DNA of 64,000 nt from Aquila chrysaetos chrysaetos (lineage: Eukaryota > Chordata > Aves > Accipitriformes > Accipitridae): NCBI RefSeq assembly GCF_900496995.4, contig NW_024470397.1, positions 1 to 64,000 on the forward strand, read 5' to 3'. The notes beneath the pieces are model-generated. The model was not told the DNA's origin, searched no databases, and saw only the letters and a list, made by a program, of their open reading frames with translations. Both the position numbers and the translations under genes were made by a program. Within the stretch, counting starts at the first letter, position 1. Every line of letters starts with the position of its first letter. This document shows, piece by piece, positions 32,476-43,120 of this stretch.

Positions 32476-35099
32476 CTCCATTTGGATGTTGAGCCATTGA
32501 CTGCAGTCAATGTATACAGGCATACATTTATATTTATCTATATATATGGACCAACCGGGGCCCTTCCTGGTGTATTGCCACCAACAGCCCCAGATGCATT
32601 CAACCCAACCAGAGCAAAACCCAACCAGAAACATCTCCGCAGTGGGGATGGAGCTGTCCATCCCACCCAACCTGGGTGGTTAACAGCTCTGCCACCAGCC
32701 ACCTCCCCGAGAAGGTACCAGAGCGTTAATCACCCTGATCCTCCAGCTAGCAAACTTGAAACTCATTTTCAAGAAAAATAAACTGGGGCAAAGTCCAAAT
32801 GAGTCAGCAAGGATGAGGCCAAAGGATGACAAAGTCATAGAGATCCCTCAGCAAAGGAGCAAACACCAACCGTTGAGTCCCAGCCCAGCCGGCCAAACAC
32901 TGGTGCACACCACTTAAGTCAGCTGTGGCTAGAAGATGACTAATCAGGCTTCAAGCCCAGCGCAAACAAAAGCATCACCTTCTGTGACAGCCACGCCAAA
33001 ATCTCATCATCCATAAAAATGACTTTTACACACCCAATTCCCAACTGCAATTGCAATAAATCCAGTTTCCTTCGGAAAAACAAGCAGACCTCACCGCCTC
33101 AACCCCTCGCCCGCCCCAGTTAAGCCAATTCACCCCAAAACGAGGGTCGCCATTGCCCCACGGCTGTCAGACAGCTGCAGACGCCACGGGCATGAAGCTC
33201 AGCACGTGCCTACCCCCCTGATTTTCCTGGTTTCACCAGAGTTCAGAGGCGGGGAGGGAAGACGCGGCCACGGGGAGGGATGGATCTCGGCCACAATCTT
33301 ATTGGGTGTCTTTCTGCAGGGTTTCACAGCCCCACTGAACGCTCCCCAGTTGAACTGCCTGGTTCCCGAGGGGACCAGCTCCTCTCCCACCAGCACCAAG
33401 AAAACCCACCATGGTTTAGGGGGATGGCAGAAAATTATCCGGGTTAAGCCCCACGTGAAAACACGGACCTCTACAAGATGCTCACGATCAGGTCACGCTG
33501 CTTCGGAGAGGACAAGCTTCCAAATTGGCATCCCCAAAACCACTCTGGATCCAGGTAAAGCCTAAACCTCTCCAAAAATCGCCATTTGCTGATGCCTCGA
33601 GATGGGTGATGCCGCGAGGACCAAGGGAAAACCTACCCGGTGAGCAGACGCAGCCAGGGAGACACCGGGAGGGAAACCGAGGCTGGCTGGGCAAGAAGGA
33701 AAAAAAAATAGACTAAAAAGAAAAAAAAAAAAAAAAAAAAAAAAGAGCAAAGCAGGTGTGGAGAGCAAGGAAGAGCCAGAGCACAGACACCGACCCTCTC
33801 TGGGAAATGCTGCTCATGCTGCGCTCTGGTGAAGATGCCGTTTCGGGTGTGCCGCTCCCTGAATCCTGTCCTCCAAGCCAGGACGAGGAGATGTGTAAGT
33901 GCCCCGAGCAAGGAAAGTCCTAAAATCGAACGTTTTGCACAGCTAGGAACCACAACAGCTTTTTTTTTTTTTTTTTTAAGATAGCAAAGGAAAAACCGAA
34001 GCTCCCTGAGGCTCAGAGGTGAGCGGTGCCACCCTGAAGCACCCAGGAATGCGGACAGAGAAAGGGAGGGATTGAAAAAAAAAAAAGAAAAAAGAATTTA
34101 AATTTATTTTCCCAAAGTGCTGTCAAAAGCCTGACAAAGCACGTTACCCTAATGAAGCTTCCCCGTATTGGGACGGAATAAGGAAAGCAGCAGGAGCCCC
34201 GGCACACGAGCGGGCATTTGGGTTTTTAATTTTAAAATCAAGCGGGTTTCTCAAGTCTGTCCACCCCCCCCCCCCCCGGTTGGCGGGGTGAAAGCAGAAA
34301 TCAGTGAATTCAGGCCATTAAAAATTACATCACCAGCCAGCCCAAGCGTGCGTCAGGCCCGTCTTTATCTCTGCAGTTTTAAACGCCAATTACCGGCGGC
34401 TTGTGTGGATATGGCAGCTCCTGGAGAAAAAAAAATTAAAACAATAAAAAACACTATTGAGAAATCAAAGCCCCCGCTTCCATTAAAAATCCCAAATATA
34501 AAGAATAATTGTGCGAAGCTTAATCTCCCAGCGAACGTCTTAACCATTTCCCTGGCCCGCAGCCGGTGCCGTCAATTTATTACCAAATAAAAAGATGCTT
34601 TTTAATTGCTGGTGGGCATCGTCGCAACGACGGCTTCGCTCCGAGTGAGCCGGGGCAGCTGCCGGCAGGCAGCTCCGGCACCGGTTGAAACCCCAAGCTC
34701 GTCTCCGGGGGAGTTGCTGCCGCCGCCGGAAAAACCGAATGAACGCAGGTTAGCAGAGGAAGATTTCGGAAACGGGCCGGAAAAATGAAAAGGGGGCAGG
34801 TAAAGAGGGGGGCGTTTGCCACCCGAAAAAGCAGATGCTGGAAACGCCCCCCCCAAGAGCAGGGGGGACACCCTGAAAAGGCAGCAGCACCCCAAAAATC
34901 AGCCTGCAGCTCTGCTGGCACAGGGAGGAGGAGACACCCCCCCCCTTTTCTTTTGGGGAGGGGGATTAGGGCTTGCCCCCCTGCTCTGGGGGGGGCTGGG
35001 AGCTTGGTTCCATGGCTGTCCCTGCTGTGGGAAGACCCCCCCTCAAACCCCAGCCCCTCCATGAGACCTTTCACAGGGGCACAAATCTGGGGGAGGGTG

Positions 35100-35740
35100 A
35101 TACCTGCCTCCCCCCCCCTGCTCAAGTAGGGGGACAGGGTGATCGCACCCCCCCAAAGAGGGGCAGCAGCCCCTCACACCCTGCTGAGCGAGCCCCCCCT
35201 CTCCATAAAGGGGGGATCCTTGGGGCTGGGGGGGGGAGAAGCCCCCCAAGCTCTTAATGGTGGCGGGGGTCTGCATTCCCTGCCCCAGAGGGGGTGTCCC
35301 CTCCCTCCACCCCCTTGCTGGTGGGGGGGTCACCAATCCTTTAAGAAGGGGGTGTGTCTCTCCTCCTCCCTCCTAACTTGGGGGGCCAAGCCCCCTCTTA
35401 AGGGTTCTCCCCCTCCCTCACCCACCCTCTCAGGCCTCCCTTTATCCTGGCGGTGGTGGTGGGGGTGTCTCTCCTCCCAGGACCCCTCCCCTTAAAGGGG
35501 GGGCTGAATCCCTAGGGTCCCCAAGGACTCTCCCCACCCCAGACCTCTCCCCTAACTAGAGTCTCCCGCTCCCACGGCCCCTCCCCTAAAAGGGGGGGGG
35601 GGCGTCTCCTCTCCCCAGGAGGTCTCCCCTTTAAGGGGGGTGGGGGGTCTCCCCACCCTGGACCCCTCCCCTTAAGGGTGGGGGTCTCCCCTCCCCCCGG
35701 GGGTGGTCTCCCCCCCCAGACCCCTCAACGGGAGGACCCC
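35100..35740. repeat. GC minisatellite with CCCCTTAAGGGG palindromic cores
   Basis: Degenerate units of roughly 50-70 bp, many centred on CCCCTCCCCTTAAGGGGGG-type inverted repeats with TCTCC and GACCCC spacers. It runs directly into the ARHGAP35/AP2S1 promoter region. Frames across it are proline/glycine-rich shadows. Confidence 0.75.
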
Positions 35741-36578
35741 CAGGCCGGGGATGAGCCGCCCCCCCACCCCCAAATAGGGGGTGTGGGGTGTGTGTGGGGG
35801 GGGGGTCGGTCTCCCCTCCCCGGGCCGAGGCCCCGAGCTCCCCCCGCCAGGACTGTGGGCCGGCCCGGCGGACCCGCGGCCGGCGGGGGTGGGGGCAGCC
35901 CCATTGTTCCCAGCCGGGGGGGAGAACCCGGGACCGCTCCTTACCGTGACGACGGCGGCGGCGGGCCGGGCCGGGGGCGGCGGGCGGCGACGCCATGTCC
36001 CCCCTTGGGGCAGGGGCGGCGGGGCGGGCTCGGCCTGTAATGGCGGCGGCGGCGCCTTCCTCTTCTTTCCCTCCCTCCCCCCCCCCCCTCCCCCTCCCTC
36101 CCTCCCTCCCTCCTCCTCCTCCTCCTCCGCCGCCGCCTCCTCCCGCGCGGACGGGGGCGAGGAGCAGCGGCGCGCGCGTTGCAGGCGGCGGCGCATGCGC
36201 GGCGGGCGGGGCGATGCGGCAGCGAGGGGGGGAGGAGGGAGGGTGGGGGAAGGAAGGAAGAGGGTCGGGTGCGCGCATGTGCGCCGCGCCGCCTTGTGGC
36301 CGCCGACGGATCCTCGTTCCCGCCTTCTTCCTCCTCCTCCCGGTATCACCGGGGCCCCGCCTGGGAGCGGTCTGGGCCTCACAGGGGCAGCCCCGGTCCC
36401 GGTAACCACGGAGCCCGGGAAGGGCCCCTCCCCCCACCCCGCGACCTACAAGGCCTAGCTGCGCCGCGGCCTCCACTACTGCCAGGCGCGACCGCCCTCT
36501 GCCGGCAGCGGGCGGCGCTGGGCGAGGCGGAAAGCGGCGGTGAGATATATCCCGGCATGCTGTGCGCGCGCAAAGCCC

Positions 36579-36593
36579 GCTGGGAAATGTAGT
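36579..36593 (-). promoter_or_regulatory. ZNF143/THAP11-type motif
   Basis: Minus strand ACTACATTTCCCAGC, one base from the consensus ACTACAATTCCCAGC. GGCATGC occurs nearby at 36555. It lies about 130 bp upstream of the AP2S1 start. Confidence 0.65.
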
Positions 36594-36614
36594 CCGGTAG
36601 ATAGACTCACGAGA

Positions 36615-36634
36615 ACTACGAGTCCTGGCGTGCC
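36615..36634 (+). promoter_or_regulatory. Second ZNF143/THAP11-type motif, opposite strand
   Basis: ACTACGAGTCCTGGCGTGCC matches the extended consensus ACTACAATTCCCAGCATGCC at most positions. Facing the site at 36579-36593, it makes a divergent pair. Confidence 0.5.
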
Positions 36635-36720
36635 CCGCGGCCGGAGCGGATATCCGGCGAGAGGAGGCGGGCTGATCCCTAGCCAGCACCGGGGGGAGCG
36701 GGCTACGGAGCGGGACCGCC

Positions 36721-38150
36721 ATGGTGAGGAGCGGTGGGGAGGGAGGGGTGTTTAGGCCTTGGAGGAGGGATATTGGGGTGTCCTGTCGGGCGGGTTCCCC
36801 ATAGGGCGCCCCACTGTAGGGTCTTTACTGGGGAGGGGTGGCTTGGGGGGTGTCCATAGTGTGCCCCCTTATAGTGTTCCTATAGGGAGTGGCTTGGGGG
36901 CGAGTATTGGAGACACCCCCCCCCCCCCCGTAGGGCAGGGCAGCTTGGGGGGGGGTCCCATAGGGCACCCCTTAGGGAAGGGCTATTGGGGCAGCTCGGG
37001 GGGGGGGGATGCCCCATAGTGTGCCCCATTATAGTGACCCTGGGGGGGGGGCTTTGGGGGGGGGGAGGGGCACCAGAGTGCCCCAGGCAGAGAAGCCTGG
37101 GGGGGGGTGGTGTACTTTACAGGGTCCCTATAGGGAGACATTTGGGGGGAGGGGCACAGAATACCCCCAAAAAAGGGGAATGGGGGGGAGGGAACGCTCA
37201 ACACCTGGCTCTGCACCCCCCAACTCCTCTATTTTGCCCCCCTGCCCCGGTGCAGATCCGCTTCATCCTGATCCAGAACCGGGCCGGGAAGACCCGCCTG
37301 GCCAAGTGGTACATGCAGTTTGACGATGATGAGAAGCAGAAGCTGATCGAGGAGGTCCACGCCGTCGTCACTGTCCGTGATGCCAAACACACCAATTTTG
37401 TGGAGGTAACGGCCCCAAAAGGCTCCAATTTCACCCCAAATCCCCCCCCTCCCAATCCAGGAGATGAGTCTGGAGCTCCAGGAGCAGCCTCGAGTCCAAG
37501 TGCTGCGGCTTTCTCCAGTGGGGACGAAGCCTGCAGCTGTGCTTGGCTGCATCCTGCTCCTCCCAGTCCTCCCAGTTCCCCTTTTTTATGTGTGTGTCTC
37601 CCTCCCTCCCAGTTCCGCAACTTCAAGATCATTTACCGACGCTATGCGGGGCTTTACTTCTGCATCTGCGTCGACGTCACCGACAACAATCTGGCTTACC
37701 TCGAAGCCATCCACAACTTCGTGGAGGTGAGGCGACTCCCCACCCCCCCCTTTTCCTCGCTCCTTGGCTTTTAATTAACGTGATCACACTAACGACTGCA
37801 CCCCTCCCCGGTTCCTTATCGCTGGGCCGCATCCTGCCCGTTCCTCCCTCCCACAGGTCCTCAATGAATATTTTCACAACGTTTGCGAGCTCGACTTGGT
37901 CTTCAACTTCTATAAGGTGAGGAAAGCGGGGTCAGGGACTCACCTCCTGCCCTGGAGGGGGGGGGAAGTTTGGGGGAGCCCCCAACGCATGTGGGGGGGT
38001 CCTGGGGGTTCGGGGACGCTCCCTTATGCCGCTGGGGCCCGGCCGCAGGTCTACACGGTGGTGGACGAGATGTTCCTGGCTGGGGAGATCCGGGAGACAA
38101 GCCAGACCAAGGTGCTCAAGCAGCTCCTGATGCTGCAGTCACTGGAGTGA
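36721..38150 (+). CDS. AP2S1: AP2S1, AP-2 clathrin adaptor sigma2 subunit
   Basis: Smallest subunit of the AP-2 complex, which selects plasma-membrane cargo (dileucine signals) for clathrin endocytosis. Five exons: 36721-36723 (only the ATG), 37256-37405, 37613-37726, 37857-37916, 38049-38150. All junctions are GT-AG and all introns phase 0, giving 142 residues as in human. The protein is essentially human sigma2 ([20 protein letters not shown] ... [12 protein letters not shown]), including Arg15, which contacts cargo signals. One difference from human is seen, DVTDNN for DVNDNN. A first exon holding only the start codon is the mammalian arrangement. The ATG sits in GCCATGG. It diverges from ARHGAP35 through a shared CpG-rich promoter and converges with FKRP. 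Confidence 0.98.
36830..37200. repeat. G-rich minisatellite in AP2S1 intron 1
   Basis: Degenerate units of about 45-60 bp with CCCATAGGGCACCCC, CCCTATAGGGAG and runs of 8-12 G. Several runs could form G-quadruplexes on the transcribed-strand complement. Confidence 0.7.
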
Positions 38151-38295
38151 GCCGGGACCAAACTGCACCCCCCAGCCTTCCTCCCCCCCCCCCCCCTTCC
38201 TCCTCGGACCCCCCAGGGGGGCGGCGTGGGGGTCTTGGTATCGTGTGTGTTGTTGCCCTCCCCCCGCTTCTCCATGTCTCCGTCATCGTGTTGTG

Positions 38296-38301
38296 AATAA
38301 A
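38296..38301 (+). terminator. AP2S1 poly(A) signal
   Basis: AATAAA in TTGTGAATAAACATGATTG, 146 bp after the stop, followed by a GT-rich element. Confidence 0.85.
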
Positions 38302-38539
38302 CATGATTGTGATGTGCCGGAGCCCCCATGCCTATCGGGGAGTGGGGGAAGACCTGTCTCTGTTTTGGCACAAAATGGGGGGGGGGCAGGCAGGCACAAG
38401 AGCCCCCCCCCCCTCCTTTGCCCCACTGGGGGTGGGGGGAGCTCAGCCAGGCCCCCCACAGCTGGGTCAGTGTGGGGCAGGGGGTCACTGTCCCCCCACC
38501 TCCAGCCCCTTCCTGCTCCTCTGCCTCTGTCCATGGCCC

Positions 38540-39290
38540 TGTCCCTGCTGGGGGGGGTGGCTGGGGGACCCCTGGGGTGGCCAGGGACTCTAGTGGACCT
38601 GCAGGAGGGATGGGGACCCCAGGGGCTGGCCCAAGAGACTTTGAGGTGGGCTAAGGGCTATTGGGGTACCCCAAGGTGGCTGGGGACAGGTAGGGTGGCA
38701 GAGGGACCCCGAGGGGCAGCTGCAGGGACCCCTGAGGTTAACTGGGGACTCCTGGGGACCCTGAGGGAGTCCCAGAGGACCCTCAGGGCGCCCAGGGACA
38801 GGTAGGGTGGCAGAGGGATCCCCAAGGATGGCTGGGGACCCCCTCTGGGGGGCTGAGGATGGCTGGGGGGACCCCCAGGATGGATAGACTCCTGGGGTTA
38901 AGTGGGGACCCTGAGGGTGGCCCAGGGGGACCCCCCCAGGATGGCATGGGGACCCCAGGATGGATGGGGGACTCCTGGGGACCCTGAGGGTGGCTGGGGA
39001 TGGCTCAGGGTACCCCCAAGGTGGCCAGGAACAGGTGGGGTGACAGAGAGATCCCCCAGGGTGGCTGGGGAACCCCTCTGGGGGGTTGAGGATGGCTGAG
39101 GGACCCCTGGGGTCAACTGGGGACTCCTGGGGATCCCCAGGGTGGCAGAGGGACCCCCAGGGTAGATGGGGGACCCTAGGGGTGGCCCAGAGGGACCCCC
39201 TAGGATGGCATAGGGACCCCAGGATGGATCAGGGTGGCAGAGGGACTCCCAGGGTGCCTGATGGGTGTCACCCAGGGGTGAGACTTTGGC
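38540..39290. repeat. Minisatellite between AP2S1 and FKRP
   Basis: Degenerate GGGACCCCCAGGGTGGC and GACTCCTGGGGACC units of about 20-35 bp fill nearly all of the convergent intergenic space. No gene is seen. SLC1A5, which lies here in human, is absent. Confidence 0.8.
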
Positions 39291-39321
39291 GCAAAGGAGC
39301 CCCGTGGGTGTCACAGGAAGG

Positions 39322-39327
39322 TTTATT
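39322..39327 (-). terminator. FKRP poly(A) signal
   Basis: TTTATT on the plus strand (AATAAA on the minus strand) in GACAATAAACC, about 50 bp after the FKRP stop. Confidence 0.8.
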
Positions 39328-39373
39328 GTCACAGGGGGGGGGGACGGACCCCCATGGGGACACACACCCCCCT

Positions 39374-40818
39374 TCAGTCCTGCCCCAGGTACTTGACGGT
39401 GGGGTTGGGGTACTCGGGGTTTTCGATGGCTCCCGGCCCAAACTTCAGCTCGAGGAAGGCGCGGGCGTTGTTGGGTGCCATGGCAGTGAAACCAGCAAAA
39501 GCCATCGGCACCCGGGGATGGAGGAAACTTTCGGGGAACTCCACGTCCTGGGGGTGCCCCAACCAGGTGTCCTTGGTCATCACCCCCCCACGGGGGTAAA
39601 AGGGCCACAGATCCACATGTAACCGGTTGCTCCGACTGTAGTGGACGCGGTAAAAGTCTCCCTCCGCTGCCTTCTCCCAAAGGAAACCCTCAGTGTCTTC
39701 CACTGGCTCCCCTGCTGCCGCTGCCGCCAGCCACCGGCATTTACGCACATCTTCCCGGTAAATTCCCAAATCCACATCGTAATCCCAAGGGATGATGTCC
39801 CCGAGGCGGGCAGCCCCCAGTAACGACCCCCCCTCTAACCAGTACCGTACACCAGCGGCCTCCAGGATCCCGGCTACGTGTTGGGCGGTTTCCCGCAGCG
39901 CCCGTAGGCAGCATGGGGGGGTCCACCGCCCGGCAAGGAGGTACTGGGGGGTACGGGCGTGCACCGTGCCAAAGCATCGCGCCGTGTCCTTGCTGCAGCC
40001 ATACCAGCGCTCCCGCCCATCCGCCAGCACCTCCCGTTTGATGCCGAGGTCGTGCATCAACCGACGTCGTCGGGTTTCCGCCAGGTTTTCAGCTTTCCAG
40101 CGGCCGTGGGGGGAGATGGGAGGTCGGCGAGCTGCTGGGAATGCCGCCGGCATCAACCTCAGCCCCCAGCCTCGGAACGCTGCCTGGACAAAGAGTGCAG
40201 TGGGCACTGGTCGCGCCAAGGGGAAGGGGAGAGCGAAGAGGTCACGGGTGCGAAGCAGCAGCACTGCCGTTCCCTCTACCGCCCGGCAAACCCCTGGTGC
40301 GCTGGGGCCATACCGCGCCGTCCACGCCCGCGGTTCCAACCTCAGCTCCTGGCACCGCAACGGCACTGATCCCACCGGTGCCGCCACCAACCGGGTGTCA
40401 CCGGCACCTTCTTCCAGCGTGTCCCACGTGTTCCAGCAGCCCAGGGACGGCATGGGTGCCGTCAGGGACCAAAGCTGTGTGGTGGATGCGGACGTGGAGC
40501 TTGGGATGCGCCAATGGCGGAGGACGGTCGGCCGTGGGGCACAGTGGTAACAGGCCAACCTCTGCTGGTAACGGTACCGGTGGATACGGTGCCGTTTCAG
40601 CAGCCACCAGCACCGGGACGGGTAAAGAGGCGAAGGATCGGGCTGTCCCCGCCAGGTCGTTCTCAAAGTCCCAGAGAAGGATGGGGATGCTGGGGATGCT
40701 GCGGGGGGGGGACAGCAGGAGGGAGGTGACCCCCCCCCGGTCCCTGCCAGGCACAGTAGAGGAGGAGGTTGAGGCCGATGGCCCCCGCCAAGGTGGCCTG
40801 GCATGGTGTCACCCGCAT
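39374..40818 (-). CDS. FKRP: FKRP, ribitol-5-phosphate transferase, reading frame apparently slipped twice
   Basis: Golgi enzyme that adds ribitol phosphate to the alpha-dystroglycan matriglycan primer. The coding region is intronless, as in mammals. The start is [20 protein letters not shown] at 40818 (human [20 protein letters not shown]), giving a type II membrane anchor. The middle reads [17 protein letters not shown] and [19 protein letters not shown]. The main part reads [35 protein letters not shown], the catalytic DYDVDLGIY and a C-terminus [15 protein letters not shown]. These three parts lie in three different frames. The first shift lies in or near the G-run at about 40728-40740 or the C-run just downstream, the second near 40405-40415; each fits one extra base. 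The rest is conserved and uninterrupted, so a base-calling fault is more likely than a pseudogene. Expected length is about 480 residues against 495 in human. Confidence 0.9.
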
Positions 40819-41044
40819 AACGGAGCTTTGGGGGGGGGCTCTTAATTAGCCCTCCCCTCGCTAATTAATTAATGAGCCCCCCCCCAGCTGGGTCCTACCA
40901 CTGGTGCCACAGGAGTCACGAGCAGGGTGGTCTCAGCAGGGGCTCAGTGGTGGTGCTGGCGGGGGGGGGGGGGGGGAAGAGGCATTAACGAGGGGGCTCG
41001 TTAACACACACACACCCCCCCCAGCCCAGAGTGCTGGGGGATGT

Positions 41045-41082
41045 GTTGCCATGGCAATGCCATCCCTGGTTGCTATAGCAAT
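41045..41082. promoter_or_regulatory. Two RFX-type X-box palindromes upstream of FKRP
   Basis: GTTGCCATGGCAAT (41045-41058) and GTTGCTATAGCAAT (41069-41082) are imperfect palindromes close to the RFX consensus GTTGCCATGGCAAC, spaced 24 bp start to start and about 230-265 bp upstream of the FKRP start. Confidence 0.6.
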
Positions 41083-41139
41083 GCTATATGGGCACTACGA
41101 CCCCTCCCCCCCCATCTTTAAGGGCAGCCCCTATATATA

Positions 41140-42970
41140 CACGGATTGCATGTGTCGCACTGCGGGCACCTATAGGTGTCCCACCTATAGATGGGACGGG
41201 CACCTATGGATGTACAGGGCCTATAGGTGGCCCCGTGTATGCCCAGATATACACACCTGCACACATAGATATGCGTATGCGCACCTATAGCTGCGCCTGC
41301 ATCTCTCCACACGCCTATAGGTGCCCCTATGCACCCCTACATGCTCCTATACCTCACGTGCCCCTATACAACACCCCATGTGCTGCTTTACACTCCCCTA
41401 TGGATCCTGATACAATCCCCTGTACATCTCTATACAGACCGGAGAGCCCCTACGTGCCCCTCTACACCCCTACAGACACCCCTATGCAGTCTTCCATGCT
41501 GTCGTGGTTTAACCCCAGCCAGCAACTAAGCACCACGCAGCCGCTCACTCACTCCCCCCCCACCCAGCGGGATGGGGGAGAAAATCAGGAAAAGAAGTAA
41601 AACTCGTGGGTTGAGATAAGAACGGTTTAATAGAACAGAAAAGAAGAAACGAATAATGATAACACTAATAAAGTGACAACAGCAATAATAAAAGGATTGG
41701 AATGTACAAATGATGCGCAGTGCAATTGCTCACCACCCGCCGACTGACACCCTGCTAGTCACTGCACGGCGATTCCCTGCCCCCACTTCCCAGTTCCTAC
41801 ACTAGATGGGACGTCCCATGGTATGGAATACCCTGTTGGCCAGTTTGGGTCAGGTGTCCTGGCTGTGTCCTGTGCCAACTTCTTGTGCTCCTCCAGCTTT
41901 CTCGCTGGCTGGGCATGAGAAGCTGAAAAATCCTTGACTTTAGTCTAAACGCTACTTAGCAACAACTGCAAACATCAGTGTTATCAACATTCTTCTCATA
42001 CTGAACTCAAAACATAGCCCTGTACCAGCTACTAGGAAGACAGTTAACTCTATCCCAGCTGAAACCAGGACACATGCATTGTCATACACCTGCATGCATT
42101 ACCCTATGCACTCCTATACATTCCCATATACCCCCAGACACCTTGTGCACCCGTACGTAAACCCTAGGCACCCCCACACACCCCCTTGGCCCCATGCCCG
42201 CCATACATCTCACACCCTATACACCCCTATAGCTCTCCATACCCCCATGTACCTCGATACGCTCCCATACGTTCCCGTAACACCATGCATAGGCACCCCG
42301 TATGCACCCCATATGTCCCCATGCACTCCCATACCCCCTCTGTAACCCCCCTAAACCACAGCACACCCCCTATAGCCCCCATATGTGCCCTTGCCAAGTC
42401 CCCCATAGCCCCCTTGCCATATAGCCCCCCATCCCCTATAGCCCCACCAGCTCCCTGTGTCCCCCATCCACTATACGTCCCTTAGGGACCCATACCAGCC
42501 TCCCCTATAGCGCCCATAGCCCCATTCCCTATATTGCCCATACCCTATATCCTCCCCACGGTGCCCTGTACCCCTTCCCCTCTATCCCCCATTCCCTATA
42601 GCCCCTGTACCTCCCTCCCCTATAGTCCCCCCTAGCCCTGTCCTCTATAGCCTTCATGCCCCTCCATACTGCCCATCCCCTATAGCCCTCTAGCACCCCA
42701 CCATGCCCTATAGGCCCTCCATGCCTCATAGCCCCCTATAGCCCCATCCCAAATAGCCTCCCCATCCCCACAGCCTCCTATCTCCCTTCATCTCCTATAG
42801 CCCCCGTCTCCTATAGCCCCTGTGTCCCTCCGTCCCCGATACCCCCCAATCCCTATAGCCACCCCTTCCCCTATATCCCCCTGTCCCCTATAGCCCCTAT
42901 ACCCCCCCATCCCCTATGGCCCCATAGGCCCCCCTGCATCCCCTATAGCCCCTATACCCCCCGTCTCCGG
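41140..42970. repeat. CTATAG/CCCC-rich degenerate repeat field, FKRP-STRN4 intergenic
   Basis: Apart from the LTR at 41500-42072, nearly the whole interval is built from CCCCTATAGCCCC, CACCTATAGGTG and CCATACACCCC variants without a strict period. It contains many palindromic CTATAG sites. No gene is seen. Confidence 0.7.
41500..42072 (-). mobile_element. Solo LTR (same ERV family as 11042), 573 bp
   Basis: Plus strand reads TGTCGTGGTTTAACCCC ... GCTGAAACCAGGACA, the reverse complement of the LTRs at 11042, 17691 and 18899. It is flanked by the 5-bp target duplication CATGC (41495-41499 and 42073-42077). It is inserted inside the CTATAG-rich repeat field. Confidence 0.93.
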
Positions 42971-43016
42971 CAGCCCCTATACCCCCCCCCGTCCCCCCGT
43001 ACCGCCCGCGGGCGCT

Positions 43017-43061
43017 GTTGCCGCGGCAACGGTGGGCCGGCCCCGCCCCCCCCACTTCCGG
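43017..43061. promoter_or_regulatory. STRN4 proximal promoter: RFX palindrome and ETS site
   Basis: GTTGCCGCGGCAAC (43017-43030) is a perfect 14-bp palindrome of the RFX X-box type. CCCCGCCCC (SP type) and ACTTCCGG (43054-43061, ETS type) follow within 35 bp, about 60-100 bp upstream of the STRN4 start in a CpG-rich stretch. Confidence 0.65.
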
Positions 43062-43120
43062 CTCCCTTTCTGGCAGGAAGCAGTGGCAACAGCTCTGTGG
43101 CTCCCTTTGTGGCAGCCGTG

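Larger units (their letters stand above)
25830..35937 (-). other. ARHGAP35 5' intron, no coding exon recognised
   Basis: About 10 kb between the first coding exon and the probable non-coding first exon. It holds two CR1 fragments (26655-26870 and 31568-32475), A/T homopolymer runs (26517, 28674, 33720, 33960), a TA/TG microsatellite around 31495-31570, a C-run near 34262 and the palindromic GC minisatellite from about 35100. The remaining stretches look like ordinary single-copy intron. No tRNA or other RNA gene was recognised. Confidence 0.6.
35938..36720. promoter_or_regulatory. Divergent CpG-island promoter for ARHGAP35 (-) and AP2S1 (+)
   Basis: Extremely CpG-rich. On the minus strand a strong donor (GTCACG/GTAAGGAGC) ends a probable non-coding ARHGAP35 first exon at 35945. 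On the plus side AP2S1 starts at 36721. NRF1-type GCGCATGCGC sequences lie near 36190 and 36270. Two ZNF143/THAP11-type motifs flank the AP2S1 side: ACTACATTTCCCAGC on the minus strand (36579-36593) and ACTACGAGTCCTGGCGTGCC on the plus strand (36615-36634). Confidence 0.7.

Noticed and set aside
35631-36722. 363-codon minus-strand open frame across the CpG island
   Set aside because: Arg/Pro/Gly-rich, runs through minisatellite and promoter sequence, and crosses the strong donor at 35945. No recognisable domain.
39792-40845. Plus-strand open frames opposite FKRP
   Set aside because: Antisense shadows of the GC-rich FKRP coding region.
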